A stretch of DNA of 64,000 nucleotides from Puccinia triticina (lineage: Eukaryota > Basidiomycota > Pucciniomycetes > Pucciniales > Pucciniaceae): the NCBI RefSeq assembly GCF_026914185.1, contig NC_070569.1:4340001-4404000 (forward strand), read 5' to 3'. The translations under genes were made by a program, and so were the position numbers. Each line of letters opens with the position of its first letter. The stretch's first letter is position 1. Positions 45,956-57,773 of the stretch are shown piece by piece. Below the pieces are notes generated by a model, which was not told the DNA's origin, ran no database searches, and saw only the letters and a list, made by a program, of their open reading frames with translations.

Positions 45956-46922
45956 CCCCGGATAACTTTCCCGGGGAGGAGCCCTCCGGCAGTTAGCACG
46001 TCGAACCACAGTGGCCGGAGCCTGCTTGCTGGTCCAAGACGTCGACTTGCCGGTCCAAGCAGACTGCTCAGACTGGCGAGCAGTGCTGGCCGATCACTTA
46101 GAGGTACCTCCTTGGCGAGCAGGTCAGCCTGCTTGCCGAGCAGATACTTATACCTGCTTCGCCAGTAGGTCAACCTGCCAAGCTGCTGGCCGAGCAGGTT
46201 CAGGTACCTGGTCAGCGAGCAGGTCAACCTGCTGGCCAGGCAGGTAACAGTGCCTTGTCGCCAGGCACCTGAGCACCTGCTCGGCGAGCAGGTTGACCTA
46301 CTCGCCGAGCAGGTAAAAGCTCGCCGAGAGGGTACTTTTACCTGCTCGGCCATCAGGATGACCTGCTTGCCGAGCAGGTACAGTTACAGGTACCTGCTCC
46401 GGCTCGGCCGGCAGGTCATCCTGCTGGCCGAGCAGGTAAAAGCTCGCCGAGAGGCTACTTTTACCTGCTCGGCCATCAGGATGACCTGCTTGCCGAGCAG
46501 GTACAGTTACAGGTACCTGCTCCGGCTCGGCCGGCAGGTCATCCTGCTGGCCAAGCAGGTAACAGTACCTGCTCGGAGCAGGTTGACCGACTCGCCAAGC
46601 AGGTAAAAGCTCGCCGAGAGGCTACTTTTACCTGCTCGGCCATCAGAATGACCTGCTTCCCGAGCAGGTACAGTTACAGGTACCTGCTCCGGCTCGGCCG
46701 GCAGGTCATCCTGCTGGCCAAGCAGGTAACAGTACCTGCTCGGAGCAGGTTGACCGACTTGCCAAGCAGGTAAAAGCACGCCGAGAGGCTACTTTTACCT
46801 GCTCAGCCATCAGGATGACCTGCTTGCCGAGCAGGTACAGTTACAGGTACCTGCTCCGGCTCGGCCGGCAGGTCATCCTGCTGGCCGAGCAGGTAAAAGC
46901 TCGCCGAGAGGCTACTTTTACC
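45956..46922. repeat. Minisatellite of inverted GCCGAGCAGGT motifs
   Basis: ACCTGCTCGGC and GCCGAGCAGGT alternate throughout. Higher-order units start at about 46336, 46459, 46626 and 46793, spaced 123, 167 and 167 bp. The array is interrupted by the copia element at 46923 and resumes at 52556. Confidence 0.85.
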
Positions 46923-47660
46923 TGTCAGGTTCTCGAACTCAACGGCAACCACTTTTGGAACTGTAAGTGTTCTTTTCAAGCGAGTGAAAGCTGAGACCAA
47001 CCAGCCTCGCAACCAATCTGATTATACATCTCTTCTTTTGTCCATACCGTAGCTTTTGCTGGCAATGTTTCAGCCCACAACCCTGGCCCTCGGCCAGGTG
47101 AGGCGCATACACAACCTGAACCCTGATGAACTCAGCGAGAAGGTACCCCCGCTTAGGCGGGCACTTCATTTGTAAGCGTAGAGACCGAAAGGCTATATAA
47201 GGACCACAATTCCCCAGCCAAAGACTGACATCTCACTCGCTAAATTCCCTTATTCACAGTTTAAACTTTAAAATCCGCCTCAGTCATTTTCCATCACCTA
47301 CTAGCTTCGGCCCATTACTACAAACCTTATCACATCTTGTTTCTCTCGCGTGAACAAACTTAATAACTCTCCTACTATTGCTTCGCGTTCTTTGTCTTCT
47401 CTCTTTGCTATCGCGCTCGCAGCTGTGTTCTCACATCCTAGCCGCTTAATTCTCTCACTGGCCCTTTTCCTTATTTCTCTTTCATAAACTCACAATCTTC
47501 AGTGTTACGTACCGAACACATTCAACCTTCTCTAGTGTCAATACCCTTGCTCTTAGGTAAGAGCCGATACCTTGGACCTGTCTCCTCCCAATTGTTCACT
47601 CGTAGTTGTCACAGCGTCATTGAAATAAAATCTTTGCTCTTAGTCCTTTCAAATTTCACA
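46923..47660 (+). mobile_element. Copia 5' LTR
   Basis: Starts TGTCAGGTTCTCG and ends CAAATTTCACA. TATA box TATATAA at 47194-47200. AATAAAATCTTTG near 47625 may serve in 3' end formation. Confidence 0.95.
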
Positions 47661-47674
47661 GATTTACAGTCTTG
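47661..47674 (+). other. Copia PBS, matches tRNA-Tyr anticodon arm
   Basis: GATTTACAGTCTTG starts directly after the LTR. Its complement CAAGACTGTAAATC is the anticodon arm of the tRNA-Tyr seen at 22201-22254 (positions 27-40). This fits copia-type priming by a half-tRNA cut in the anticodon loop rather than by a 3' end. Confidence 0.65.
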
Positions 47675-47734
47675 ACTCGACAAACGACACACCTCAAACA
47701 AATCAAAAAGGGAACAAAAAGAGCAAGGACGACG

Positions 47735-50700
47735 ATGGCATCCACCAAAGAAGAACTCTCCACACTTCCAATGCTTACCGGTAGCAGCAACTATCCGATG
47801 TGGGCCCAACGCCTTACCACCTACCTTGGGCACAAAGATCTTCTTGCCACGGTGACGAACGACCCCGGTGAAAACCCTAGCCAAGCTGTCAATAAAAAGC
47901 TTAATGAATCAGCCTTTATCATCAGTTCAAAAATAGGCGATCGCATCTACCATGGAATCGTGACCCCTCAACGAGCCTCAAACGGTTTTTCAATTTGGGC
48001 CAAAGTCAAGAGAATGTATGGCTCAAACACCATACATAATCGTACCAGAGCCGAGAACAAGTGGACAAACCTGTTTTTCAATGGAAATATCAACCAGTTC
48101 CTCGATCTAGTGGAGCTCAGTCTTGCAGAATTTGCGGCGATTGGAAAGGTCAAAACGGAAAGCGACATCTGTGGCTTTATTATTGCTAAAATCTCAGTTA
48201 AACGTCCTGGCCTTACGGATCCGATCCTCACCAACGAAGTCCTTCTCAATGACTCCGAAGCCTTGATTGAAAAGCTTCGTGACCTCGCCAATCATGAGGA
48301 ACTCACCCACAAGAACGACCACAGTGAAAAGGCAGCGGTGGCTCTGACAAGCAGCTCTCGAGTTCGACCTCCTCCCAGATGCAGAAAGACGCACAACCCG
48401 CTTGCTACCCATCCCGAATCAAAATGCTGGGCCTTGCACCCTTCCCTCCGACCAATCCGTGATCTGCCTGCCACCAGCCATGGGACAACTGCACCCAGCA
48501 ACCAATCTGTTCAGCAGCCATCTCCCTATGAAACTCCTGCGTTCGCCAACATTACCACGGCACACTGTCTCCTCACGAAGCCTCACCAGCTAGCGCCTGT
48601 GCTCAACTCAGGAGCCTCCCATCATATGCTAAATGATCTGGCCTTCTTCACCAAAACTGAGGTCGTAAACATCCCTATCAGTACCGGCAAGGGATCCAAT
48701 GACCTAACCGCTACCCGTGGAGGTATGGCTCAGATACTCCAGTCAACTGGAAAAGTAGTGGCCCTTGCCAATGCGCTTTATGTGCCTGGGCTCACGAGGA
48801 ACCTCATCTCCATTGGTCAGCTCATGAACACGGGAATCAACGTTCGAAAAGTAGCTAGCAACTATGAGGTTGTAATTGATGGTTCCATCTACTTCTCCTG
48901 CAACTTAATCAACGGTATTTTCGAGTTCAACGTTCCCATAGGACCCGTCTCTTCGCTTGTCACCGCCTTGGCCACTACCACTCACTCCCGGCCCACCAAT
49001 CCCTTCCAGACATGGCACAGTAGACTTGGGCATGCCGGCATTGCTAGGATCAGAGCCGCCATTAATGACTCGTCACTCTCACAAACCGACACCTGCAATT
49101 CCTGCATGCTTGGAAAAACCTCCAAGCTCCCCTTCAAAGGAAGCTTTGACAAGACGAAGGATCCACTTGAAGTCATGCATGGCGATCTCGTGGGACCCAT
49201 CTCTCCTTCCACCAACTCAGGCGCCCGTTACTTTCTAACTCTAGTCAATCAACATACGGGATTCATCAGCATTACACTTCTGAAGGAGAAGTCGAGAGCC
49301 TGCAAAGCTATTATTGAATTCAAAACATACTTTGAAAACCAAACGGGCCATCGCATGAAGAAGCTCATAATGGACGGAGGAGGCGAATTCGTCAACAAAA
49401 CTCTCTCCGATCAACTTAAGACAGCCGGCATCTACCACAACGTTGCTCCCCCGTACACCCCTCAACACAATGGAGTCGCCAAAAGAGCCAACAAGACAAT
49501 CCTAAACATGGCTCGGTGCATGATGATCCAATCAAATCTAGCCAAGGAGTGGTGGGGGGAATCCGTCAAAACAGCAATGATGATCACCAACTGTCTTCCC
49601 TCCCTAGGCCGCAGTAGAATCTCGCCTATTGAGCAACTCTTCAAAAAGGTTCCGAACCTCAAAGTCTTCAAGCCTTTCGGATGCAAAACTTGGATGATCA
49701 AGCCTAAGCAACTCAGAACAGGAAAGTTTGATCCGGTCGCATGGGAAGGAGTCTTAATCGGATACAGCAATGACTACTCTGCCTACAGGGTCGTCCGCAT
49801 CACTGACAAAAAGGTGATTGAGACTCGGCACACCTACTTCGACGAATCATCTTTTCCTTCCTTAACCGCCATAAACCCCAGCTATGACTCTTTCAGCAAC
49901 TCACCCTTCGCTGAGATCATGTCCTCGCCTAAGCTCCCATTTGAGGAGGATACTGCAGCCCTCGCACCTTTGGATGAACAACAACCTGGTACCGGTCAAT
50001 CGTATATGGAACAGCATGAACCAGTTCAGCCTTCCGATCTCGAAGAAAGCGACCACCCCATGGACGTAGATGAAGAGGAAATCGCCCATGAGGAGACAGA
50101 ACCGGTTGGCCCTCCCGCCCGGAGACTCATCATTCACGGTCCACGCCATCCTTCCCTCATTCAAGGAGACGTGAACGAGTCCAACATCCTTCGCTACCCC
50201 AGACGCCACCCGCAAGCCTTCTCAGCATCAACGGTTGAGCCTAAAAATCATCGACAAGCCATGAGTAGCGTTGACAGCGCTCACTGGAAGACCGCTGAAG
50301 AAAAGGAAATCCAGAACATGCTCAATCACAACGTCTGGACTGAGATCCCCTATCAGGACAATCTCAACCCCATTCCAGCAACCTGGGCCTATCTGAAAAA
50401 GCTCGGTGCCAACAATGAAGTCACGGAATACAAAGCCAGGATCTGCGCCCAAGGCTTCCGTCAAACACATGGTCTCAACTTCGACCAGAAATACGCTCCT
50501 ACAGGCAAACCGTGCTCGCTTTGAATCCTACTCTCATTCGCAGTCCTCAACGACCTTCCTATCCATCAACTCGATGTCAAGTCAGCATTTCTCACTTGCA
50601 ATCTCGACGAAACGGTATACATGATACCTCCGCCAGGATTCAAGCCAGATCAACGACTTCTCCTTAAACTGAACAAAGCCATTTATGGCTTGAAGCAGGC

Positions 50701-51889
50701 ATCCTTGGCCTGGTATAAGCGTCTCAGCGAATTCCTTGTTTCAATCGGCTTCTCGGTTTCCATTGCGGACCCCTGTGTCTTCTGGAAAGTTGACGATGTT
50801 CCAACGTGGATCTTTGCTCATGTCAATGATCTTGTAATAATCAGCCGAGACCCCTCGAGCTTTCGAAAAAGGATGGAGCAGGAATTTCAAATTAAGTACT
50901 TGGGTGAAGCATCTTTCCTTCTCGGCATGAAGCTCGACAAAACCGAGTCCGGCATCATCCTTCATCAAGCTCAGTACATTGAAAGAAAACTCGTCGAATT
51001 CAAAGCTGCTCATCTTCCTGCCTCGTCCTGTCCGATCAACCCCAAATTTCACATCAGCAAAGCCACACAGAACAACATCGATCAGCTCGTCCCCCTTAAC
51101 ATCAATTACCGAGCTCTCATTGGATCCTTGAACTATCTTAGCATACTAACGCGACCCGACATATCATTCGCAGTCAGCAAGCTATCTCAGTATCTGGAGA
51201 ACCCTGGTCTCTCTCACTACACCGCAGCCATCCAGGTTTTTCAATACTTAAAAGGATCTCGCCTCACTGGTCTTGCCTTCGTCAAGAGCGGCAAAACTCC
51301 GATCTATGCCTCAATTGATGCCAACTGGGCAAACTGCCCCGACTCCAGGCGCTCTCACACCGGCTACCTGATTGTTTTGAACAATCATCTCATCTCCTGG
51401 AAGTCTTGCAAACAAAGCACAGTGTCACTATCCTCGACCGAAGCCGAGTACAAGGCGCTCTCGGATGCCAGCAAAGAAGTTGTATGGATCGGTAACCTCA
51501 TCACGGAGATCTCATCAGATGATCAAGCAGCCACCCCAGTCATCTCAGTGGACAATCAAGGTGCCATCGATCTTGCCATGAGTCAAGTCAGCCAGAACGG
51601 CTTTCAAACCAAGCACATGGATCTGCGGCTTCACCACATCCGGGATCTGATCAAGGACAACCACATCAAACTTCAATATGTCAAGTCTCAGAACAACATT
51701 TCGGATTTCCTCACCAAACCAGTTGGCCGGACCTCCATTCGACGAGCAATTGGTCCTTTTACTCTTCAAACCTGTTCCTCTGTTGCTTCTCGCATCTCTG
51801 CTCCAAGCATGGCCGCCTGTCAGGTTCTCGAACTCAATGGCAACCACTTTTGGAACTGTAAGTGTTCTTTTCAAGCGAGTGAAAGCTGA
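47735..51889 (+). pseudogene. Ty1/copia Gag-Pol polyprotein, one stop, catalytic residues lost
   Basis: From ATG 47735 (an in-frame ATG also lies at 47672) the frame runs to TAG at 51889, inside the 3' LTR, broken only by TGA at 50522-50524. Domains in order: gag, a Cys/His cluster (CRKTHNPLATHPESKCW), protease, GAG-pre-integrase (HSRLGHAG, CNSCMLGK), integrase, reverse transcriptase and RNase H. Family-conserved acids are replaced: protease LNSGAS instead of LDSGAS (48605-48607), integrase NGVAKRAN instead of NGVAERAN (49481-49483), RT HVND instead of xVDD (50825-50827). RNase H has DANW for the usual DADW (51323-51325). Each change and the stop fit a single C-to-T or G-to-A step at a CpG. 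The first two integrase acids (HGDLVG, MDGGGEF) are kept. It cannot be autonomous. Confidence 0.9.
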
Positions 51890-52555
51890 GACCAACCAGC
51901 CTCGCAACCAATCTGATTATACATCTCTTCTTTTGTCCATACCGTAGCTTTTGCTGGCGATGTTTCAGCCCACAACCCTGGCCCTCGGCCAGGTGAGGCA
52001 CATACACAACCTGAACCCTGATGAACTCAGCGAGAAGGTACCCCCGCTTAGGTGGGCACTTCATTTGTAAGCGTAGAGACCGAAAGGCTATATAAGGACC
52101 ACAATTCCCCAGCCAAAGACTGACATCTCACTCGCTAAATTCCCTTATTCACAGTTTAAACTTTAAAATCCGCCTCAGTCATTTTCCATCACCTACTAGC
52201 TTCGGCCCATTACTACAAACCTTATCACATCTTGTTTCTCTCGCGTGAACAAACTTAATAACTCTCCTACTATTGCTTCGCGTTCTTTGTCTTCTCTCTT
52301 TGCTATCGCGCTCGCAGCTGTGTTCTCACATCCTAGCCGCTTAATTCTCTCACTGGCCCTTTTCCTTATTTCTCTTTCATAAACTCACAATCTTCAGTGT
52401 TACGTACCGAACACATTCAACCTTCTCTAGTGTCAATACCCTTGCTCTTAGGTAAGAGCCGATACCTTGGACCTGTCTCCTCCCAATTGTTCACTCGTAG
52501 TTGTCACAGCGTCATTGAAATAAAATCTTTGCTCTTAGTCCTTTCAAATTTCACA
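51818..52555 (+). mobile_element. Copia 3' LTR
   Basis: Same length as the 5' LTR and nearly identical; TATA box at 52089-52095. The polyprotein stop lies 72 bp inside it. No clear polypurine tract precedes it. Confidence 0.95.
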
Positions 52556-52830
52556 TTACCTGCTCGGACATCAGGATGACCTGGTCGCCGAGCAGGTACA
52601 GTGCTGCTCCGGCTTGGCCAGCAGGTTGACCTACTCGCCGAGAAGGTAAAAGCTTGCCGAGCAGGTACCTCTACCTGCTCGGCCATCATGATGACCTGCT
52701 CGCCAAGCAGGTGCTTTTACCTGCTTTGTAAGCAGGTTGACCTGCTCGTCAAGCAGATACCTGTAGCCGCTGCGAAGTCAAGCGGGAACAAGTACCTGCT
52801 TGCCGAGCAGGTACAGGCATGTGCTACTCG
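52556..52830. repeat. Minisatellite, right part
   Basis: Continues the ACCTGCTCGGC/GCCGAGCAGGT array after the copia element, more diverged towards the right. Confidence 0.8.
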
Positions 52831-53026
52831 CCGAGCAGCAACCGTGAAACCATTACAACACATGTATCGTAATGGCCAATACAGAGCATCGGAAGCGGCA
52901 AAAAATTCATGTATTTTTTGAAAGTTGTAGCACATTGCTGTAACAATGCGCTACTGCTGCAATGTATCGGCCTCGCAGATCTGAATTTCTCAGCGCATGG
53001 GGAAATCTTGGCCGGCCGCTACAAAT

Positions 53027-53203
53027 ACTGCTAAAGCAGTTTTCCTGGGAGCAAACTGCTAAAGCAGTTTTCCTGGGAGCAAACTGCTAAAGCAGTTTTC
53101 CTGGGAGCAAACTGCTAAAGCAGTTTTCTTGGGAGCAAACTGCTAAAGCAGTTTTCCTGAGAGCAAACTGCTAAAGCAGTTTTTGTGGGAGCAAACTCCA
53201 CAG
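53027..53203. repeat. Satellite, 28-bp units
   Basis: Six copies of AAACTGCTAAAGCAGTTTTC plus CTGGGAGC, each with the palindrome AACTGCTAAAGCAGTT, then ACTCCACAG. It continues as longer 41-bp units after the hAT element. Confidence 0.9.
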
Positions 53204-53473
53204 TAGGGATGGCAAAGAGGTACCCGTTTGGCGGTACCCGGTACCACCCAGGGGGTACCGCTTGTACCCGCCTGACACCCGTCCGGCGGTGCCGGGTGCG
53301 GTGTCGGGTACGTGATTTTCCCAAAAAAAAGGCACACAACCGGGTACCGCCCAGACATACCCGCCATCCCCGTCCATATCCCCCTACCCCCGCTGGGGGT
53401 AGGGGGATTTGGACGGGAAGTCCAAGCCGGAAATCAAGTTCCACCTTGACATCCAACCACAAACCAACCTGCG

Positions 53474-56400
53474 ATGGCCACCCGCAAGCAAAAAAAAGCC
53501 AACCCATCCCGTGATTCATCCGCCTCACCCCCTGCAAATGACAAACCCAAGGCAGCCAGCAAAACTCCTCTCAATATTACTCCATCTAGCAGTCAGCCGC
53601 CTGCGTCTGGAGGACGCCCTCTCACTGACAAGGAAGAGTTACGTGTGTAAAACCTTCCATTTTCTATTTCAATATAGTTTGACATTGCTTTCTGACTAAG
53701 TAATTATCCAGGAAAGGCTCAGAAAGTAGCTACAAATGGAATCAGTTCCAGCTACAAATCATATGCGACACCCAAGCTGTCCAATCAGCTTGACAAGCAC
53801 GGTCGTCGAATGATTGCTTATCCTTGCCAAATGTAAGATTGAATCTGTCTTCTAAGTCTCTCTTCCAAAATAATCTATGAGCTAACATCCTTAATCAGAT
53901 GTGGAACAAAGATCAACCACCCAACATCGGACTCCTCTTGTGGAAACTTAAACAAACACGCTTCAATCTGCCTCCGGAAACAAGCCAAGGACAAAAAGAA
54001 ATCCAATTTGGCCAGTTGTGGAATCAGGGGGACCGGAGACATCAATCCAAAAGAGGTAAAAATCTTAATGTGTGAATTGATTGTGATAAGAAAGCTGACA
54101 TTTAAACTACCCAACTAGGTTGCCCAACTCTGTGCGGTGTGGTGCTCCATTCCAAACCATAAGTAGTATTTTATTGCTTTCTTTTACATATATTCATCAT
54201 TACATTGAACATTTCCCCATAACCCTTCACAAATACCTCATTATTATTGCATATTCAGATTCTACATCAAATTTCACATATAGTCCCTCATACATAGTAT
54301 ACCCTTATCTTCAATGGTTCAATAGTTATAGAGGATATAAGACTTACAGATAATCTACAGTCTTCATTAGTTACAATACTCAATTCATTAGTAACTTACT
54401 GGAATCATTACAGTACATCCCTTTTACATAATTACTTTCACATAATAAACCCTTTACATACATTCCTCATTATGTACTATGGCTATTGTACACATTACAT
54501 CATTAGATCTGTGCTTACCTCTTTCAGTAGTGCTCATCATTACAAGTTGTTACTATGTTCTCATCACTTTTCCCCATTAGTACATTCTTTTATTCCCATA
54601 ACCAGCATTCCCTTTTCAGCATTGCTCATCATTACATACTGTTACTATGTTCACATCACTCTTCCTCATTTGTACAACCTTCATTCTCATAGCCAGAACT
54701 CTTCATTGTCTGTGCTCATCCCTCCTTACTATAAGAATTGTCTTCCCCCCCCTCACTTGTACCTCATGCAGAGAAATATATACAGAATTTATAGATAATT
54801 TTGGATACAGAAATTATAAGTTCCCCACTCTCATCAATCCTCCATCTCTCTTACCCTCAGTAGTCAGTAGTTAAAGCTCATAGTACTAGCTCCTAAGATC
54901 AAGCAGAAATCAGCCACACCTTTTCTTCTTTTTTCTTAGTGTTACTCTCATCCCCTCAGCATTAGTCAGGAAGGCAGCCTCATCAGCACCCTTGCATAGC
55001 TTACATTAGTACTAGTGTTGCTATCCATTTACCTTCCAAGCTCTATTCTCCCCTTTGAGTAGTTCCACAGCGGTATGGTGTGCCGAGGCGGCGAGGCCCT
55101 TTTCAGCTCTGGCTGATCCTAGCCATTGGGCAATCCTCCATCCAACAGTTGACAAGAACTTACCATGCAGACAAACGGTTTCAAGTGACATCCACATGCT
55201 TTACTCAGCAATACAACAGAGCTACTGTTCTGTTTTGAAAGTGAGTCAGTTTCCTTTAATATTGATTTGTTGGCTGACCCTTGTTCAATGTTATCTTAGG
55301 CACACACCGGGGCAATGTACTTAGGTGTGGATGTGTGGCAGTCCCCCAACGGGTTTGACATCCTGGGGGTTGTGATCTACCGGTTAGAACTCCATGAAAC
55401 CGGCGATATAGATACAGAAGCAACGCTAGAGGCCATGCCTCTTGACTTTATTTTTCTCTCCCAGAGTCACACTAGTGAATACTTAGCTGAGACGGTACGT
55501 CTGGTAGTTGAGAAATTTGGGATTCAGCAAAAGGTTAGACTTTCATCATCTTTTTTTGGTCCACATTGTCTTCTTTTGATCGCTCCAAAGGCTGAACATT
55601 CTTATTTACTTCAGATATGGGGGATAGTAAGCAACAACGCTTCCAACAACAAAGTCATGGTAAACGAGCTCAAGAAGCTCAAGTTGACTCGCCTCCGAGG
55701 GGAGGCACAGTGGGTACGTTGTTTCGCCCATGTGCTTAACTTGATTGTCCAAAGTATCCTCCGCCCCTTTGGAGCTCAGAAGAAAGCAAAGTCTTCACAA
55801 AATCCAACAACAACGGTCCCTGACGGCTCAGACACTTTGGAATCATCCGACAATGACAATGCAGCACTGCAGATAAGGCCGTAAGCACCACTCCACCTTG
55901 TTTTGGATTCAGGCTCTCGCCCCTGAGTCTCTTTTTTCTCCCAGCTTCACCCGCGAGATAGACGACCAATCTGATGAAGAAGATATTGGAAGCGAGCGGG
56001 ATTCTATCAACGGACAAGACTCAGATGATACTGAATTGCTCAGTCTGGACGACATTGATAATGCTAGCAATGAGGACAATGATGATTGCTATACAAGTGA
56101 TTGCTGCAGAAGATCTCTGGCTAAAGTAAGACCTTAACTTGATTATATTGATTGAAGGAATCAGAACTGACACCTTATTTTACAGTTTTGTGCTGTTGCT
56201 AAGAAACTGAGGTACTCCCCAAACTCCAAGGCTCACTTTCCCAATATCTGCGCTGAAATGGGGTGTGCAACACCTCATACAATTGAACGCGACGTACGTA
56301 CCCGATGGAATTCAACTCTTTTGCAACTCCAGGGCATTATCAGATGCGAGTCCGCCATGTAAGTCATTATTTTTCCAGATTTCCTCATATATCTACAACT

Positions 56401-57569
56401 AATGCTTCACCCCAGCCTCAAGTGGCAGTGTCATAAACGGCATGGGTTTGACCGGAAGTACTATTTGAACCAGTCAGACTTGGACTTGGCTCATGATTTG
56501 GTCGATGTGCTCAACCGTTTCTACAAGATTACGCTTCAAGTGTTGGTAACAGGCTCGGATCGCTTGGCAAACATTGTCATGTTCATTGATCAAATAACTG
56601 AACATCTATCAACAGCAATCAGTTGTTCTAAATATCCACCCGCTTTAAGGAATGCCTGTCGGCTTGGTTTGAAAATAACCAACAAATATTACAGCCTAAC
56701 CAATACCTCCTCTCTTTATAGGATTGCAATTTGTATGTTGAAGTTTCTTATCTACATCTCATGCGTTTGATCTAATACATTTCAATCCAGTCCTTCATCC
56801 ATCTTTTAGGGACGAGTACTTCAAATCAGCCAAATGGTAGCCGGAATGGATCGCCAAAGCTATACGACTGACTTGGGATATGTGGGTAACATTTTATAAG
56901 CCTGAACCACCAAATTCAACCCCTGTGGCATCATCAACAGTAAACGCAATTACTTCCAAGGTAAATTTCTCCGTTTTTTGACAAAAACTCAGTTGGTTTT
57001 GTCATCCTGAAGACTAATATCCACCTTAATATTCCACAGCCTAGGACCAGCATGCTTTCCGGACTTGGTAGTGCTGCTGCAGCTTGAGGCGGAAACCTCT
57101 TGTCTGACCCGTTGGATGCTTGGCTTGCCAGGGGACTCATACTGGATGGTAACGAACCCGTAAATCCGCTGAGGTGGTGGCTCCAGCAAACGATTTCTGG
57201 AAAAACTCATGGGGGTCTCTTATATATGGCACTGGACGTCTTGAGCTGTCCGGGTGAGTTTGAAATTTAGAGAAATCTTTCATGTGTTGAATTAACTAAT
57301 CATCCGATTCAACCATCTAAACAATTACAGCAACCTCTGTTGATGTGGAGCAGGCGTTCAGCTTTGGGCGCGATTATATTTCAACAAGAAGGCACAAGCT
57401 CTCAGCTCAGTCCTTAAGCAGAGGTATGACGGTGACTTTCTATTCAAAGAAGGGAAAGATTGCGGTAGGGACCTTGGCTAAGTGGAAGGATGATATTCAG
57501 CAAGCAAAGAAAGGAAAGGCAACAGAGACAAGAGACAAGGGGGGGAGAAATATTATAGTAGTAGAATGA
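53474..57569 (+). pseudogene. hAT transposase with BED finger, nearly full-length
   Basis: ATG at 53474 starts about twelve exons separated by short GT-AG introns; approximate exon starts are 53474, 53713, 53900, 54120, 55301, 55617, 55945, 56186, 56417, 56791, 57049 and 57331. An N-terminal basic region leads to a BED finger (QICGTKINHPT, SSCGNLNKHASIC). The exon at 54120 is split by a solo LTR (54138-55069), and the frame rejoins as VAQLCAVWCAEAARPF. Exon 5 carries LGVDVW, then VSNNASNNKVM and CFAHVLNLIVQS, followed by an acidic stretch, TRWNSTLLQL and the C-terminal dimerisation part (SVDVEQAFSFGRDYISTRRH). TAG at 56838 and TGA at 57085 interrupt it. The first DDE acid is taken to be the D of LGVDVW. 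Confidence 0.85.
54138..55069 (+). mobile_element. Solo LTR inserted in the hAT transposase
   Basis: TGTGGTGCTCC to GTAGTTCCACA, matching LTR C (30634-31495) in reverse. GCGG, or GCGGT counting the shared T, is duplicated (54134-54137 and 55070-55073). Removing it restores the exon. Confidence 0.9.
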
Positions 57570-57773
57570 GTACAGACCAAAGAAACACAATCTAAACCTT
57601 TTTTTGAGTGTTTTTTTTAAGGGCGGTACTGCCGGTATACCGGCAGTATACTGCCTGACACCGCCCTGGCGGTGCTGGGTGCGGTGCCGGGTATGAGGTT
57701 TGGCCCAAAAATCAGTCTGGTACCCGGACCCGCGGGCGGTACCCGGGTCCTGTTTGCCATCTTTACTCCACAG

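Larger units (their letters stand above)
46923..52555 (+). mobile_element. Complete Ty1/copia retrotransposon, TSD TTACC
   Basis: Two 738-bp LTRs (46923-47660 and 51818-52555) flank one coding region, and TTACC is present on both sides (46918-46922 and 52556-52560). It lies in the minisatellite. I found only four LTR differences, all at CpG. It is structurally complete, but coding changes make it non-autonomous. Confidence 0.95.
53204..57765 (+). mobile_element. Complete hAT transposon, TSD CTCCACAG
   Basis: Ends TAGGGATGGCAAAGAGGTACCC and, from the right, TAAAGATGGCAAACAGGACCC are typical hAT inverted repeats. The 8-bp CTCCACAG is duplicated at 53196-53203 and 57766-57773. Subterminal regions are rich in GGTACC and GGCGGT palindromes (53220-53370, 57610-57750). 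It carries a BED-finger transposase and, nested in it, a solo LTR. Confidence 0.9.

Noticed and set aside
46011..46779. Open frames across the minisatellite
   Set aside because: Low-complexity reading of inverted GCCGAGCAGG motifs with no domain.
53027..53203. Regular 28-bp palindromic repeats resembling a CRISPR array
   Set aside because: Repeats are directly adjacent without spacers, and the DNA is eukaryotic.
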